Part shown: positions 8,890 to 17,231 of the stretch, one piece after another
Layout: each line of letters begins with the position of its first letter
Numbering within the stretch: position 1 is the first letter of the stretch
Made by a program: the position numbers and the translations under genes
Assembly: GCF_000224415.1 (NCBI RefSeq)
Contig: NZ_AFXQ01000015.1
Span: forward strand, 1 to 64,000
Origin: Citricoccus sp. CH26A
Lineage (GTDB): Bacteria > Actinomycetota > Actinomycetes > Actinomycetales > Micrococcaceae
DNA length: 64,000 nt
Direction: 5' to 3'
The notes under the pieces: generated by a model
What the model was told of the DNA's origin: nothing
The model's input: the letters and a program-made list of their open reading frames with translations, nothing else
The model's database searches: none

Positions 8890-10701
8890 ATGCACTCGCC
8901 CATCCAGCGGATACTCGACCAGGTGCTCGCCGACGTCCGTGAACTGCGCGGGGGAGAGCCCTACCCGGTCCACCCGGCCGGCCGGGCGCCCGACCCCGAG
9001 GACTTCGGTATCTGCCTGGCCACGGTCGACGGCCAGGTGTACTCCGCCGGCGCGGCCGGCACGGAGTTCTCCATCCAGTCGATCTCCAAGCCGTTCACGT
9101 ACGCTCTCGCCCTCGCCGACCATGGGTTCGAGACGGTCGACGAGAAGGTGGACGTCGAGCCCTCGGGTGACCCGTTCAACCAGATCTCCCTGGCGCCCGA
9201 CACCGGCCGGCCGCCGAACGCGATGGTCAATGCCGGGGCCCTGGCCGTGGCCTCGATGATCAGGGGCAGCGGTGGCAAGCCTGCCCTGCGCAGGATCACG
9301 GAGTTGTACTCCGGTTGCGCCGGGCGGGAGCTGACGAGCAGCAAGTCCGTGTTCGACGTCGAGATGCGCCACAGTGACCGCAATCATGCCCTAGCGTTCC
9401 TGTTGCGGTCCTTCGGCATCATCGACGATGATCCGACGCGCGCCCTGGAGACCTATCTCCGGCAGTGCGCCGTCCAGGTCACCGCTCGGGACCTGGCGCT
9501 GATGGCGGCCACCCTGGCCAACGGAGGCACGAATCCGTTGACCGGGAACGAGGTGCTCAGCATGGAGATCGTGGAACGGGTGCTGTCCGTGATGATGACC
9601 TCGGGCATGTACGACGACGCGGGCTCCTGGGCCAGCGAAGTCGGCATGCCGGCCAAGTCCGGGGTCGGTGGGGGCACCCTGGCGGTCCTCCCCGGCCAGG
9701 CCGGTCTCGCGGTCTTCGCGCCCCCACTGGACGGGCACGGGAACAGCGTTCGCGGGGTCGAGACGTGCCGGCGGCTGTCCGCCGACATGGAGATGCACTT
9801 CGTGAGGGCCGCACGCAACGGCAGGTCGGCCGTGAAGGCGGTGGTGGAGATCTCCCAACTGCCGTCCCGCGTGCGGCGGACGGAGGAGGAGGCCGAGGTC
9901 CTGGAGCGTTCCAGCGGTCGGGCCTGCGTCGTGGAGGTCGTCGGCGACCTGTTCTTCGCGGGCACGGAGTCCCTCGTCCGGACGGTGAGCGAACTCGGCG
10001 GTGAGGTGGAGATCGTCGTCCTCGACCTGCGCCAGGTGCATGACGTCGGCCGGCTCGGACGGGACATGCTGGCCGAACTGCAGCGTCGCCTGACGGCGGA
10101 GCACCGAGAGTGCGTCCTCGTCACGGGGGAGGACTCCCCAGCGGGCGCAGCCCTCCGGGACGTGCCGGCGAACACCTTCGGAAGCCTCGGGGAGGCCATC
10201 GAGTACTGCGAGGACCGTGTGCTGGAACGGCACGGGCCGCCCGCGCGGCCTGCTCCGCGCGTTCCGGTCACCGAGTCACCCGTCCTCACCGCACTGGACC
10301 GGCACGAGCGGGAGCTGCTGCAGTCCTTGATGGAGCGGCGTGACTACCAGGACGGTGACGTCATCCGGCGGGTGGGCCAGCGGTTCGGCGGAGTGCACTT
10401 CATCGTCTCCGGCCAGGTCAACACGCTGGCCTCGGATCCCCAGGGAAACCGCGTGCGCCTGAACACGCTCAGTGCCGGGATGACCTTCGGGGAACTCGCG
10501 TTGGGCAGCGAGGACAGGCAGGAGACCACGGAGAAGGCCGTGGGTGCCGTCGAGCTCATGGTCCTGACCCCGGAGGCCCTCGACGCGCTGGAGGAGACGG
10601 ACACCGGCCTGGCCGTCCGGTTCTGGCGTGCCCTGACTCGTGACGCCTACCTGCTGGTCGACCGGTACCTGCGGGAGGCGGCGGTGCGACTGACGTACTG
10701 A
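8890..10701 (+). CDS. glsA: Glutaminase fused to STAS and cyclic-nucleotide-binding domains
   Basis: A 603-residue protein hydrolysing glutamine to glutamate and ammonia. The glutaminase domain fills residues 1-310 with the serine-hydrolase-like SxxK pair in SIQSISKPF (Ser64, Lys67), PFNQISLAPDTGRPPNAMVNAGA, and the C-terminal SGVGGG. A STAS domain follows (about 330-430; VVEVVGDLFFAGTESLV, LDLRQVHDV). A cNMP-binding domain comes next (about 450-590; DGDVIRRVGQRFGGVHFIVSGQ and MTFGELALG). STAS and cNMP-type sensor tails are known on some actinobacterial glutaminases. Micrococcus glutaminases are salt-tolerant, and an osmoprotectant importer follows, so glutamate supply under osmotic stress is a fair inference. 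Ligand binding by the tail is unproven. Confidence 0.92.
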   Translation: MHSPIQRILDQVLADVRELRGGEPYPVHPAGRAPDPEDFGICLATVDGQVYSAGAAGTEFSIQSISKPFTYALALADHGFETVDEKVDVEPSGDPFNQISLAPDTGRPPNAMVNAGALAVASMIRGSGGKPALRRITELYSGCAGRELTSSKSVFDVEMRHSDRNHALAFLLRSFGIIDDDPTRALETYLRQCAVQVTARDLALMAATLANGGTNPLTGNEVLSMEIVERVLSVMMTSGMYDDAGSWASEVGMPAKSGVGGGTLAVLPGQAGLAVFAPPLDGHGNSVRGVETCRRLSADMEMHFVRAARNGRSAVKAVVEISQLPSRVRRTEEEAEVLERSSGRACVVEVVGDLFFAGTESLVRTVSELGGEVEIVVLDLRQVHDVGRLGRDMLAELQRRLTAEHRECVLVTGEDSPAGAALRDVPANTFGSLGEAIEYCEDRVLERHGPPARPAPRVPVTESPVLTALDRHERELLQSLMERRDYQDGDVIRRVGQRFGGVHFIVSGQVNTLASDPQGNRVRLNTLSAGMTFGELALGSEDRQETTEKAVGAVELMVLTPEALDALEETDTGLAVRFWRALTRDAYLLVDRYLREAAVRLTY

Positions 10702-10805
10702 GCCCGTGCGCCGGGACGAGGCTGTCCGGGAACCACCTTGGAGTTCCGTGTGAACAGGCTGAACTATAGTGTCCGAAGACGACGGCTGGTCCCGAGGAGG
10801 CTGCA

Positions 10806-11450
10806 GTGGAGTTTCTCGAGTTCTTGGTGGACCGTTCGGACGACATGCTCGAGCTCGGCCTGCAGCACGCTGCGCTCGTCGGCGCCGCGGTGGTCATCGC
10901 CACGATCCTCGGAGTCGCCCTCGGGGTCGCGACGTACCGCACCGAGCGGCCACGGCAGATCGTCCTTGCCATCAGCGGTACCTTCCTGACCATCCCGTCC
11001 TTCGCCCTGTTCATCCTCCTGCTGGGCCCCCTGGGCCTCGGGTGGCCGCCCGTGTTGCTCGCACTCGTGCTGTACGGGCTCCTGCCGGTGGTGCGCAACA
11101 CCATCACCGGGTTGCGCGAGGTCGATCCCGCGATCATCGAATCAGCCAAGGGCATGGGCTTGAGCCGGCGCCAGCGCCTGATGCAGATCGAATTGCCCCT
11201 GGCCTGGCCGGTGGTCATCACCGGGGTGCGGGTCACGACCCTCGTCCTCCTGGGCATCGCGGCGATCGGGGCGATCGTCAACGGGCCCGGTTACGGAGAA
11301 CTGATCTTCACCGGGCTGGCGCGCGTGGGGACACCCGTCGCCGTCAACCTGGTGCTGGCAGGGACCCTGGGGGTCATCGTGCTGGCCATCCTCTTCGACC
11401 TGCTCTTCCATGCCGTCCGCCGCCTCACCACTTCGCGAGGGATCCGATGA
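10806..11450 (+). CDS. opuCB: Osmoprotectant ABC importer permease (OpuCB-like)
   Basis: A 214-residue inner-membrane permease with about five to six helices and the conserved EAA loop (ESAKGMGLSRRQRLMQIELPLAWPVV). GTG 10806 has GAGGAGG at 10794-10800, five bases upstream. A -10-like TATAGT lies at 10765-10770, so the operon probably has its own promoter after glsA. The stop overlaps the ATPase start (ATGA). It pairs with the second permease downstream; the arrangement permease-ATPase-permease-binding protein is that of OpuC/OsmF-type importers for glycine betaine, carnitine or choline. Substrate cannot be fixed from sequence. Confidence 0.9.
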   Translation: MEFLEFLVDRSDDMLELGLQHAALVGAAVVIATILGVALGVATYRTERPRQIVLAISGTFLTIPSFALFILLLGPLGLGWPPVLLALVLYGLLPVVRNTITGLREVDPAIIESAKGMGLSRRQRLMQIELPLAWPVVITGVRVTTLVLLGIAAIGAIVNGPGYGELIFTGLARVGTPVAVNLVLAGTLGVIVLAILFDLLFHAVRRLTTSRGIR

Positions 11451-12649
11451 CCCAGACCCACGACACCCGTACCGATGCCGACGTGATGATCCGGCTGGAG
11501 GACTTGACGAAACGATTCCCCGGCGCCCAGCGGAACGCCGTGGACGGGCTGACGATGGACATCCGACGGGGAGAGATCGTCGTACTGGTGGGGCCGTCCG
11601 GTTGCGGCAAGACCACCACCATGAAGATGATCAACCGGATCATCGAACCGACCTCGGGCCGCATCATCATCGACGGCGAGGACGTCACGAGGTCGGACCC
11701 CGACCAGTTGCGCCGCAGGATCGGGTACGTCATCCAGCAGATCGGCCTGTTCCCCCACGTCACGATCGGTGAGAACGTGGCCACCGTGCCGAGGCTGCTC
11801 GGCTGGGATGCAGAGCGGATCCGGGCGCGTGTCGATGACCTGTTGCGGACCGTCAACATGGATCCGGCCGAGTTCCGGGACCGCTATCCCAAGCAGCTGT
11901 CCGGCGGCCAGCAGCAGCGCGTGGGAGTCGCCCGCGCACTCGGGGGGGACCCCCAGGTCATGCTGATGGACGAGCCGTTCGGGGCCATCGACCCGATCAC
12001 GCGCGAACGACTCCAGAACGAGTTCCTCCGGCTGCAGTCCCAGGTCCGCAAGACCATCGTGTTCGTCACCCACGACATCGACGAGGCGATCAAGATGGGA
12101 GACCGGATCGCCATCCTGCAGGAGGGTTCCAGGATCGCCCAGTACGACACCCCGGAGAAGATCCTCACGGCCCCGGCCAACGACTTCGTGCGGGACTTCA
12201 TCGGCGGGGGCGCCTCACTCAAGCGCCTCAGCCTCACGCGGGTCCGGGACATCGAACTGAGCCCGTGGCCGACCGTCGGGGCGGGCGACTCCGTGGACCA
12301 GGCCCGGGCGGCACTGCTCTCCTCACAGCGCAGCGCGGTCCTGGTCCTCGACGGGGCGGGTCGGCCGGCGCGATGGGTGGGGCTGGACGACCTGCGGCAC
12401 GAGCCCGTCCGGTCACTGGACGAGATCGGTGCCGTACCGCAGGCCGTGGTCGAACCCCAGGCCACCCTGAGCGACGCCCTGAACGAACTCATCGCCGCCC
12501 GCCATGCCGTCACCGTCGTGGTCGACGAGTCGGGACGCTACCGGGGCGTCGTGGACATCGACCAGATCAACCAGGCCATCCGGTCGATGCGCCGGTCGGC
12601 CGTCGACGAGGCCAGGACGGACATCACCGACGCGGGGGCCCGGCCATGA
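11447..12649 (+). CDS. opuCA: Osmoprotectant ABC importer ATPase with tandem CBS domains
   Basis: A 400-residue ATPase energising the importer. Walker A is GPSGCGKTTTMKMI, the Q-loop lies in GYVIQQIGLF, the signature is LSGGQQQRVGVARAL, Walker B is VMLMDEPFGAID and the switch His is in FVTHD. The C-terminal third (about 275-390) has two CBS-like repeats ending VVVDESGRYRGVVDIDQI. In OpuA-type ATPases such CBS modules gate transport by ionic strength, so osmotic gating is likely here too (known for the family, inferred for this protein). ATG 11447 overlaps the previous stop, and its own stop overlaps the next start. Confidence 0.94.
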   Translation: MTQTHDTRTDADVMIRLEDLTKRFPGAQRNAVDGLTMDIRRGEIVVLVGPSGCGKTTTMKMINRIIEPTSGRIIIDGEDVTRSDPDQLRRRIGYVIQQIGLFPHVTIGENVATVPRLLGWDAERIRARVDDLLRTVNMDPAEFRDRYPKQLSGGQQQRVGVARALGGDPQVMLMDEPFGAIDPITRERLQNEFLRLQSQVRKTIVFVTHDIDEAIKMGDRIAILQEGSRIAQYDTPEKILTAPANDFVRDFIGGGASLKRLSLTRVRDIELSPWPTVGAGDSVDQARAALLSSQRSAVLVLDGAGRPARWVGLDDLRHEPVRSLDEIGAVPQAVVEPQATLSDALNELIAARHAVTVVVDESGRYRGVVDIDQINQAIRSMRRSAVDEARTDITDAGARP

Positions 12650-13455
12650 GCGTCGGGTCCGCCGTGGACGGCCACGCCGCCGATATCGTCCCGCAGGCCC
12701 CGCCGGCGCCGGGTCGGCGCCGTTGGACGGGATACCTGACGATGCCGGTGATCCTGGCCGTCGCCCTGGTGTCGCTGTACCTCTACGTCGGCGGCCAGGA
12801 CCTGGACTCGATCGAGGCCCGGTCCCTGAACGCGAGTGCACTGGCCACGGCGACCGGTGAGCACGTGTTGCTCACGGCCGTGTCCACCGCCATCACGCTG
12901 CTGATCGCCGTGCCCCTGGGCATACTCCTGACGCGCCCGTTCGCCCGCAGGACCCGTCCGTTCGTCATCGGGGTGCTGACCCTCGGACAGGCCGTCCCCA
13001 CGATCTCCATCCTCGTGCTGCTGGCGGTGGGCTTCCTGTTCCTCGGCTTCAAGGCCGCGATCGTCGGCCTCGTCCTGTATGCGATCATCCCGGTGCTGCT
13101 GAACACCATGGTGGGGCTCGAGCAGGTCGACGACGCCGTGCTGGAGGCTGGACGGGGCATGGGGCTCTCCCGACTGCACGTGCTCTGGAAGCTCGAACTG
13201 CCGCTGGCGGTGCCGGTCATCCTGGCCGGTGTCCGCACGGCCTTGGTCATCAACGTGGGAACGGCGACGCTGGTGACCTATATCAACGCGGGCGGCCTGG
13301 GAGACATCATCGTCGCAGGACTGTCCACCAACCGGGTCCTGGTGCAGTTGGTGGGCGCCATCCTGACAGCAGCCCTGGCGCTGTTCATCGACTACCTGGC
13401 CGGTATCGCGGAGGACCTGCTCACGCCGCGCGGACTACGCCTCGCGGATGCCTGA
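12646..13455 (+). CDS. opuCD: Osmoprotectant ABC importer permease (OpuCD-like)
   Basis: A 269-residue permease with an N-terminal hydrophilic stretch, a first helix at about residues 32-50 and five further helices. The EAA loop reads EAGRGMGLSRLHVLWKLELPLAVPV. ATG 12646 forms an ATGA overlap with the ATPase stop. It is clearly paralogous to the first permease of the operon, as usual for OpuC-type importers with two different membrane subunits. The C-terminus (AEDLLTPRGLRLADA) resembles OpuC/ProW-type permeases. Confidence 0.9.
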   Translation: MSVGSAVDGHAADIVPQAPPAPGRRRWTGYLTMPVILAVALVSLYLYVGGQDLDSIEARSLNASALATATGEHVLLTAVSTAITLLIAVPLGILLTRPFARRTRPFVIGVLTLGQAVPTISILVLLAVGFLFLGFKAAIVGLVLYAIIPVLLNTMVGLEQVDDAVLEAGRGMGLSRLHVLWKLELPLAVPVILAGVRTALVINVGTATLVTYINAGGLGDIIVAGLSTNRVLVQLVGAILTAALALFIDYLAGIAEDLLTPRGLRLADA

Positions 13456-13508
13456 GACACCGGGCGAGGGACCACGACTTCCGATCAAGGACCAACATGG
13501 AGGCAGGC

Positions 13509-14441
13509 ATGAACACAAGGACCAAGAACACCGGCGTAGGGCTGGCGGCTGTCGCCGCCCTCGTGCTGACCGGTTGCAGTGGTGGTGGGGGTGAGAGCCC
13601 GAACACCGGGCTGCTGGAGGGGGCACAGCTCACGGCGGGATCCAAGGAGTTCACCGAGTCGGTGATCCTGTCCCAGATCACTGCGCATGCCCTCGAGGAC
13701 GCCGGCGCGACCGTCGAGGACCAGACCGGGATCTCGGGCAGCGCGACCGTGCGCGAGGCGCTCGCGTCCGAGGAGATCGACTTCTACTGGGACTACACGG
13801 GTACCGGCTGGGTGAACATCCTCGGCAATACGACCGAGGACGCCCCGGAGGACCTGTACGACGCCGTGGCAACGGCAGACGCGGAGAACGGCATCGCGTG
13901 GCTGGACCCGGCCCCGTTCGAGAACACCTACCGCATCGCCGTCAAGCAGGACTTCGCCACCGAGAACGGCTTGGCGACCCAGTCCGACGCCGCGGACTTC
14001 ATCAACGCGAACCCGGACCGGGCACGTGTGTGTGCCGCGAGTGAGTTCATCAACCGGGACGACGGCCTGCCCGGCCTGGAGGAGGCCTACGGCTTCGAGT
14101 TCTCCCGTGTCGTCGAACTGGACCTGAACCTGATCTACACCCAGGTCGGGGACACCTGTGAGTTCGGCGAGGTGTTCTCCACCGATGCTCGGATCGCGGC
14201 CAACGACATGCAGGTCCTGGAGGACGACCGGGAGTTCTTCGTCGAGTACCAGGGGGCCATGACCCTCCGGCAGGAGACGCTGGACCAGTACCCGGAGATC
14301 GCGGAGATCATGGCGCCCATCTCCGAGCGGCTCACCAACGAGACGATGATGCAGCTCAACGGACGGGTGGACACGGACGGCGAGGATCCGAGCGATGTCG
14401 CCGAGGAATGGCTCCAGGAGCAGGGCCTGATCGGCTCCTGA
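13509..14441 (+). CDS. opuCC: Osmoprotectant-binding lipoprotein (OpuCC-like)
   Basis: A 310-residue extracytoplasmic solute-binding lipoprotein: Lys/Arg-rich n-region, helix LAAVAALVLTGC with a lipobox Cys near residue 22, then a Gly/Ser linker. The mature protein matches the OpuAC family (LTAGSKEFTESVILSQI, EEIDFYWDYTGTGWV). Trp and Tyr residues in such proteins form the aromatic cage for quaternary amines. ATG 13509 is preferred over the in-frame ATG 13497 because GGAGG (13499-13503) is placed five bases before it. It is the last gene of the operon and is followed by a hairpin terminator. Confidence 0.93.
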   Translation: MNTRTKNTGVGLAAVAALVLTGCSGGGGESPNTGLLEGAQLTAGSKEFTESVILSQITAHALEDAGATVEDQTGISGSATVREALASEEIDFYWDYTGTGWVNILGNTTEDAPEDLYDAVATADAENGIAWLDPAPFENTYRIAVKQDFATENGLATQSDAADFINANPDRARVCAASEFINRDDGLPGLEEAYGFEFSRVVELDLNLIYTQVGDTCEFGEVFSTDARIAANDMQVLEDDREFFVEYQGAMTLRQETLDQYPEIAEIMAPISERLTNETMMQLNGRVDTDGEDPSDVAEEWLQEQGLIGS

Positions 14442-14453
14442 GGCACGGGCCCC

Positions 14454-14489
14454 GTCGGCCGGTGTTCACGCCTCCGTGAACCGGCCGAC
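14454..14489. terminator. Bidirectional hairpin between opuCC and the convergent AsnB-like gene
   Basis: GTCGGCCGG and GTTCACG on the left pair with CGTGAAC and CGGCCGAC on the right, with a two-base bulge and a CCTC loop. It overlaps the stop codon of the minus-strand gene. No T-tract. Confidence 0.5.
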
Positions 14490-15989
14490 GGTGGTCTCGG
14501 CATCCACGCCGTGCAGGGCGGCCATGAACATCCGGTAGTAGGCGAGTTCCTCGCGCGTCCGCAGGGGCGGACGCACCCGACCGGCCTCGGCCGCCAGCTC
14601 GTCCGCGCCGACCGTCCGCCCGAAGTGGTGGCTGAGCACCTCGTTCATCCCGGTCCCCTCACCGAACTGCTCCTTCCGCCGCCAGAGCACCTCGTCGGGC
14701 AGCCAGCCGTCGAAGGACCGTCGCAACAACCACTTGGCCGGCCGGTCGGGTCGCACCAGCTTCCATTCCGGGGGAAGCGCCATGGCCAGTTCGACCATGT
14801 CCAGGTCGAGGAAGGGGAGCCTCGGCTCCACCCCGAGGGCACCCGCCACGCGATCGACCCGCTGCAGCCCTCCGATGTGCATGCCCTGGAGGGTCTCGAG
14901 CAGGTCCGCGTGCAATTCCGGGCCCCCACTGTGCTCGCCGTAGTGGGAGTACCCGGCGAAGAGCTCGTCGGCTCCCTCGCCGACGAGGATGACCTTGACG
15001 TGGCGGGCCGCCAACCGGGAGACGAAGTAGTTCGGCACGGCCGAGTGGACGAGCGTGGGATCGAACGACTCCAGTCCGGCGACGACCCGGGGGACCGCCT
15101 CGATCGCGTCGTCCGCGGTATAGATGAGTTCGTGGTGCTCGGTGCCGCAGTGGTCGGCGACGACGCGTGCGGCGGTCAGGTCGGTGCTGTCCTCCAGGCC
15201 GACGGCGAATGTCTTCAGCCTCCGGCCATCGGCGCCGAGCCGTCGGGCGGTGATCGCGGTGATGATGCTGGAATCGACGCCTCCGGACAGGAGCACCCCG
15301 GGGGGCTGCTGTCCGGAGAGGCTCCGGTCGACAGCCCTGACCAGGGTCTCCCGGAGGGCGTCGAAGACCCACGCCGGGGGTTCCTCGTCCTCGGCCCGGC
15401 TCTGGAGCAGGACGGGGACGGTGCCCGGGAAGCGCCGGATCGGGGACAGGCCGCCCTCCGGGGTCCAGTGGTGTCCCGGGGGGAAGGGACGCACAGAGGG
15501 ACGCAGGTCCTCGTCGAACGCCTTGAGCTCGGAGGCGAAGATCACCGTGTCGTCCCGCGTGGCCCAGTACAGCGGGCACAGCCCGAGGACGTCGCGGGCC
15601 ACGGCGAAGCGGCCGTCCCCGGCGGCGATGACCAGGGCGTAGGAACCCCAGAGCCGCTCGAAGGCCCCGGGACCGACGTCCTCGAAGAGGACGATGGCGG
15701 CCTCGAGGTCCGACTCGGTGGTGAAACGATCGCCACCCACCGTCTGCCTGATGCGCCGGTGGTTCTGGACCGTCCCGTCCCCGACGAGCCAGAGGTCCCG
15801 GTCCCGGCCTCCCCACAGCGGCTGGTTGCCCGACACGGGGTCGGTGATCGTCAGGTACCTGCTGCCGATCCAGGCCCTTCCGACGCCCTGGCTTCCTGAC
15901 CCGTCCGGTCCCCGGTGGGCCAGGCGCTCCAGCATGCGCCGGCCCATGGCCGGATCGAAGGCGCCGTACCCTGCTACCACACCCGACAT
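14466..15989 (-). CDS. Asparagine-synthase-like protein lacking the Cys2 nucleophile
   Basis: A 507-residue protein with the AsnB layout: N-terminal class II glutamine amidotransferase fold (about 1-185; RMLERLAHRGPDGSGS, VARDVLGLCPLYW, FASELKAF) and C-terminal synthetase domain (about 210-490) with intact PP-loop GVLLSGGVDSSI. AsnB normally starts MCG, and Cys2 attacks glutamine; here it starts MSGVVAGYG, and the usual NGEIYNH loop reads GDGTVQNH. Glutaminase activity is therefore probably lost, and the synthetase would need free ammonia. ATG 15989 is supported by GAGAGGGAGACC upstream and a TACACT -10 element, so Ser2 is not a mis-start. The gene is divergent from the glycosyltransferase at 16116. 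Product (asparagine or another amide) is unknown. Confidence 0.85.
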   Translation of the reverse strand: MSGVVAGYGAFDPAMGRRMLERLAHRGPDGSGSQGVGRAWIGSRYLTITDPVSGNQPLWGGRDRDLWLVGDGTVQNHRRIRQTVGGDRFTTESDLEAAIVLFEDVGPGAFERLWGSYALVIAAGDGRFAVARDVLGLCPLYWATRDDTVIFASELKAFDEDLRPSVRPFPPGHHWTPEGGLSPIRRFPGTVPVLLQSRAEDEEPPAWVFDALRETLVRAVDRSLSGQQPPGVLLSGGVDSSIITAITARRLGADGRRLKTFAVGLEDSTDLTAARVVADHCGTEHHELIYTADDAIEAVPRVVAGLESFDPTLVHSAVPNYFVSRLAARHVKVILVGEGADELFAGYSHYGEHSGGPELHADLLETLQGMHIGGLQRVDRVAGALGVEPRLPFLDLDMVELAMALPPEWKLVRPDRPAKWLLRRSFDGWLPDEVLWRRKEQFGEGTGMNEVLSHHFGRTVGADELAAEAGRVRPPLRTREELAYYRMFMAALHGVDAETTVGRFTEA

Positions 15990-16115
15990 GGTCTCCCTCT
16001 CGACGAGGCTCAGTGTAGTCTTCCGGCACCGGTCGCCCGAGGTGTGCTGGCCCCTTTCGGCCGGCGCGGTCGACGCCGGTGCCGTCAGCTTCCCTGGCAG
16101 TCCAGGAGGTCCCGT

Positions 16116-17231
16116 ATGTCGCACCCCCCGACGGGTTTCGTGCGCTGGCGCAGCGACTCGGCCAGTGGCGGCAACCGCTACGACGAGGAGCTCACGGTGG
16201 CCCTGCGGGCGCGGGGGCTGGAGGTTCGCGAGTATCCCGTCACGGGGAACTGGCCGCTGCCCTCGGACGACGACCGCCGGCGGTTCTCCGGCGTGCTGGC
16301 CCGGGAGCAGGACTGGCTCATCGGCAACATCGTCGCCTCGGCAGTGCCGGACCAAATCGCCGACGCGGTCTCGGCCGGACGCCGGGTCACGATCCTGGTG
16401 CACTACTTCCCGGCCGACGACCCGGCCCTGCCGGCCCCCGACCGGCAGCGACTCGCCGCAGCGGAGGCGGAGTCCGTCCGGACGGCGAGCCGGGTGGTGG
16501 TGACCAGCGCCTGGGCCGGCGCCGCGGTGGCCGACCGGTACGGGCGCCACGACGCGGTGGTGGCCGTCCCCGGCGTCGACCCGGTCGCGCCCGCGCCCGG
16601 CTCGGTGCGCCGCGGACGTCCGCCGATGCTGTTGTGGCTGGCCCGGCTGACCCCCGGCAAGGACCCCCTCACGGTCGTCGAGGCGCTGGCCCGGTTACGG
16701 GACCTGGACTGGACCGCCCGGCTGGTGGGTCCCGACACCGTCGACGAGGCCCTCAGCCGCCGCGTCCGTGAGCGCATCGCCGAGGCCGGGCTCACCGGCC
16801 GTGTCGGGGTGACGGGGCCCCTCCACGGCAGGGACCTGGACGCCGTCTGGGACGCCACCGACCTGCTGGTCCACACCTCGCGTGCCGAGACCTACGGGAT
16901 GGTCGTCGCCGAGGCCCTGGCCAGGGGGATCCCGTCCGTCGTCGCGTCCGGCACCGGTGCCGTCGAGGCGCAGGGGGCGGGGGAGACGTTCCCGGCCGGT
17001 GACGTCGGCGCCCTGGCCGGGGCCCTGCGCGCCTGGCTGGCGGACGAGCGGCTCAGGGACCGCTGGCGACGAGACGCGGCCGGGCAATGCGCCCGCCTGA
17101 CGAGGTGGTCGGACACCGCGGCCCGGGTGGCCGCCGCCCTCACCAGCGGGACTGCTCCGGCGCCACCACGGCCAGCACCCGGCGCTCGACGGCCTCGACG
17201 AGGGCATATCCCGCCAGCGCCATCAGCGTGA
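16116..17231 (+). CDS. GT4-like glycosyltransferase
   Basis: A 371-residue GT-B enzyme. The C-terminal Rossmann half shows PPMLLWLARLTPGKDPLTVV, VTGPLHGRDLDAVWDATDLL and the donor-binding ETYGMVVAEALARGIPSVVA, typical of GT4. The N-terminal half starts FVRWRSDSASGGNRYDEEL and has the acceptor-site segment VHYFPADDP. ATG 16116 has a perfect AGGAGG seven bases upstream. Acceptor and sugar are unknown. The last 30 codons (Pro/Ala/Arg-rich) overlap the 3' end of the convergent permease gene by 92 bases. Divergent arrangement with the AsnB-like gene (126-base gap) suggests shared control. Confidence 0.85.
   Translation: MSHPPTGFVRWRSDSASGGNRYDEELTVALRARGLEVREYPVTGNWPLPSDDDRRRFSGVLAREQDWLIGNIVASAVPDQIADAVSAGRRVTILVHYFPADDPALPAPDRQRLAAAEAESVRTASRVVVTSAWAGAAVADRYGRHDAVVAVPGVDPVAPAPGSVRRGRPPMLLWLARLTPGKDPLTVVEALARLRDLDWTARLVGPDTVDEALSRRVRERIAEAGLTGRVGVTGPLHGRDLDAVWDATDLLVHTSRAETYGMVVAEALARGIPSVVASGTGAVEAQGAGETFPAGDVGALAGALRAWLADERLRDRWRRDAAGQCARLTRWSDTAARVAAALTSGTAPAPPRPAPGARRPRRGHIPPAPSA

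Noticed and set aside
7513-9387. A 624-residue minus-strand frame across rsfS, tRNA-Ala and glsA
   Set aside because: It runs through the tRNA gene and terminator and antisense to known genes.
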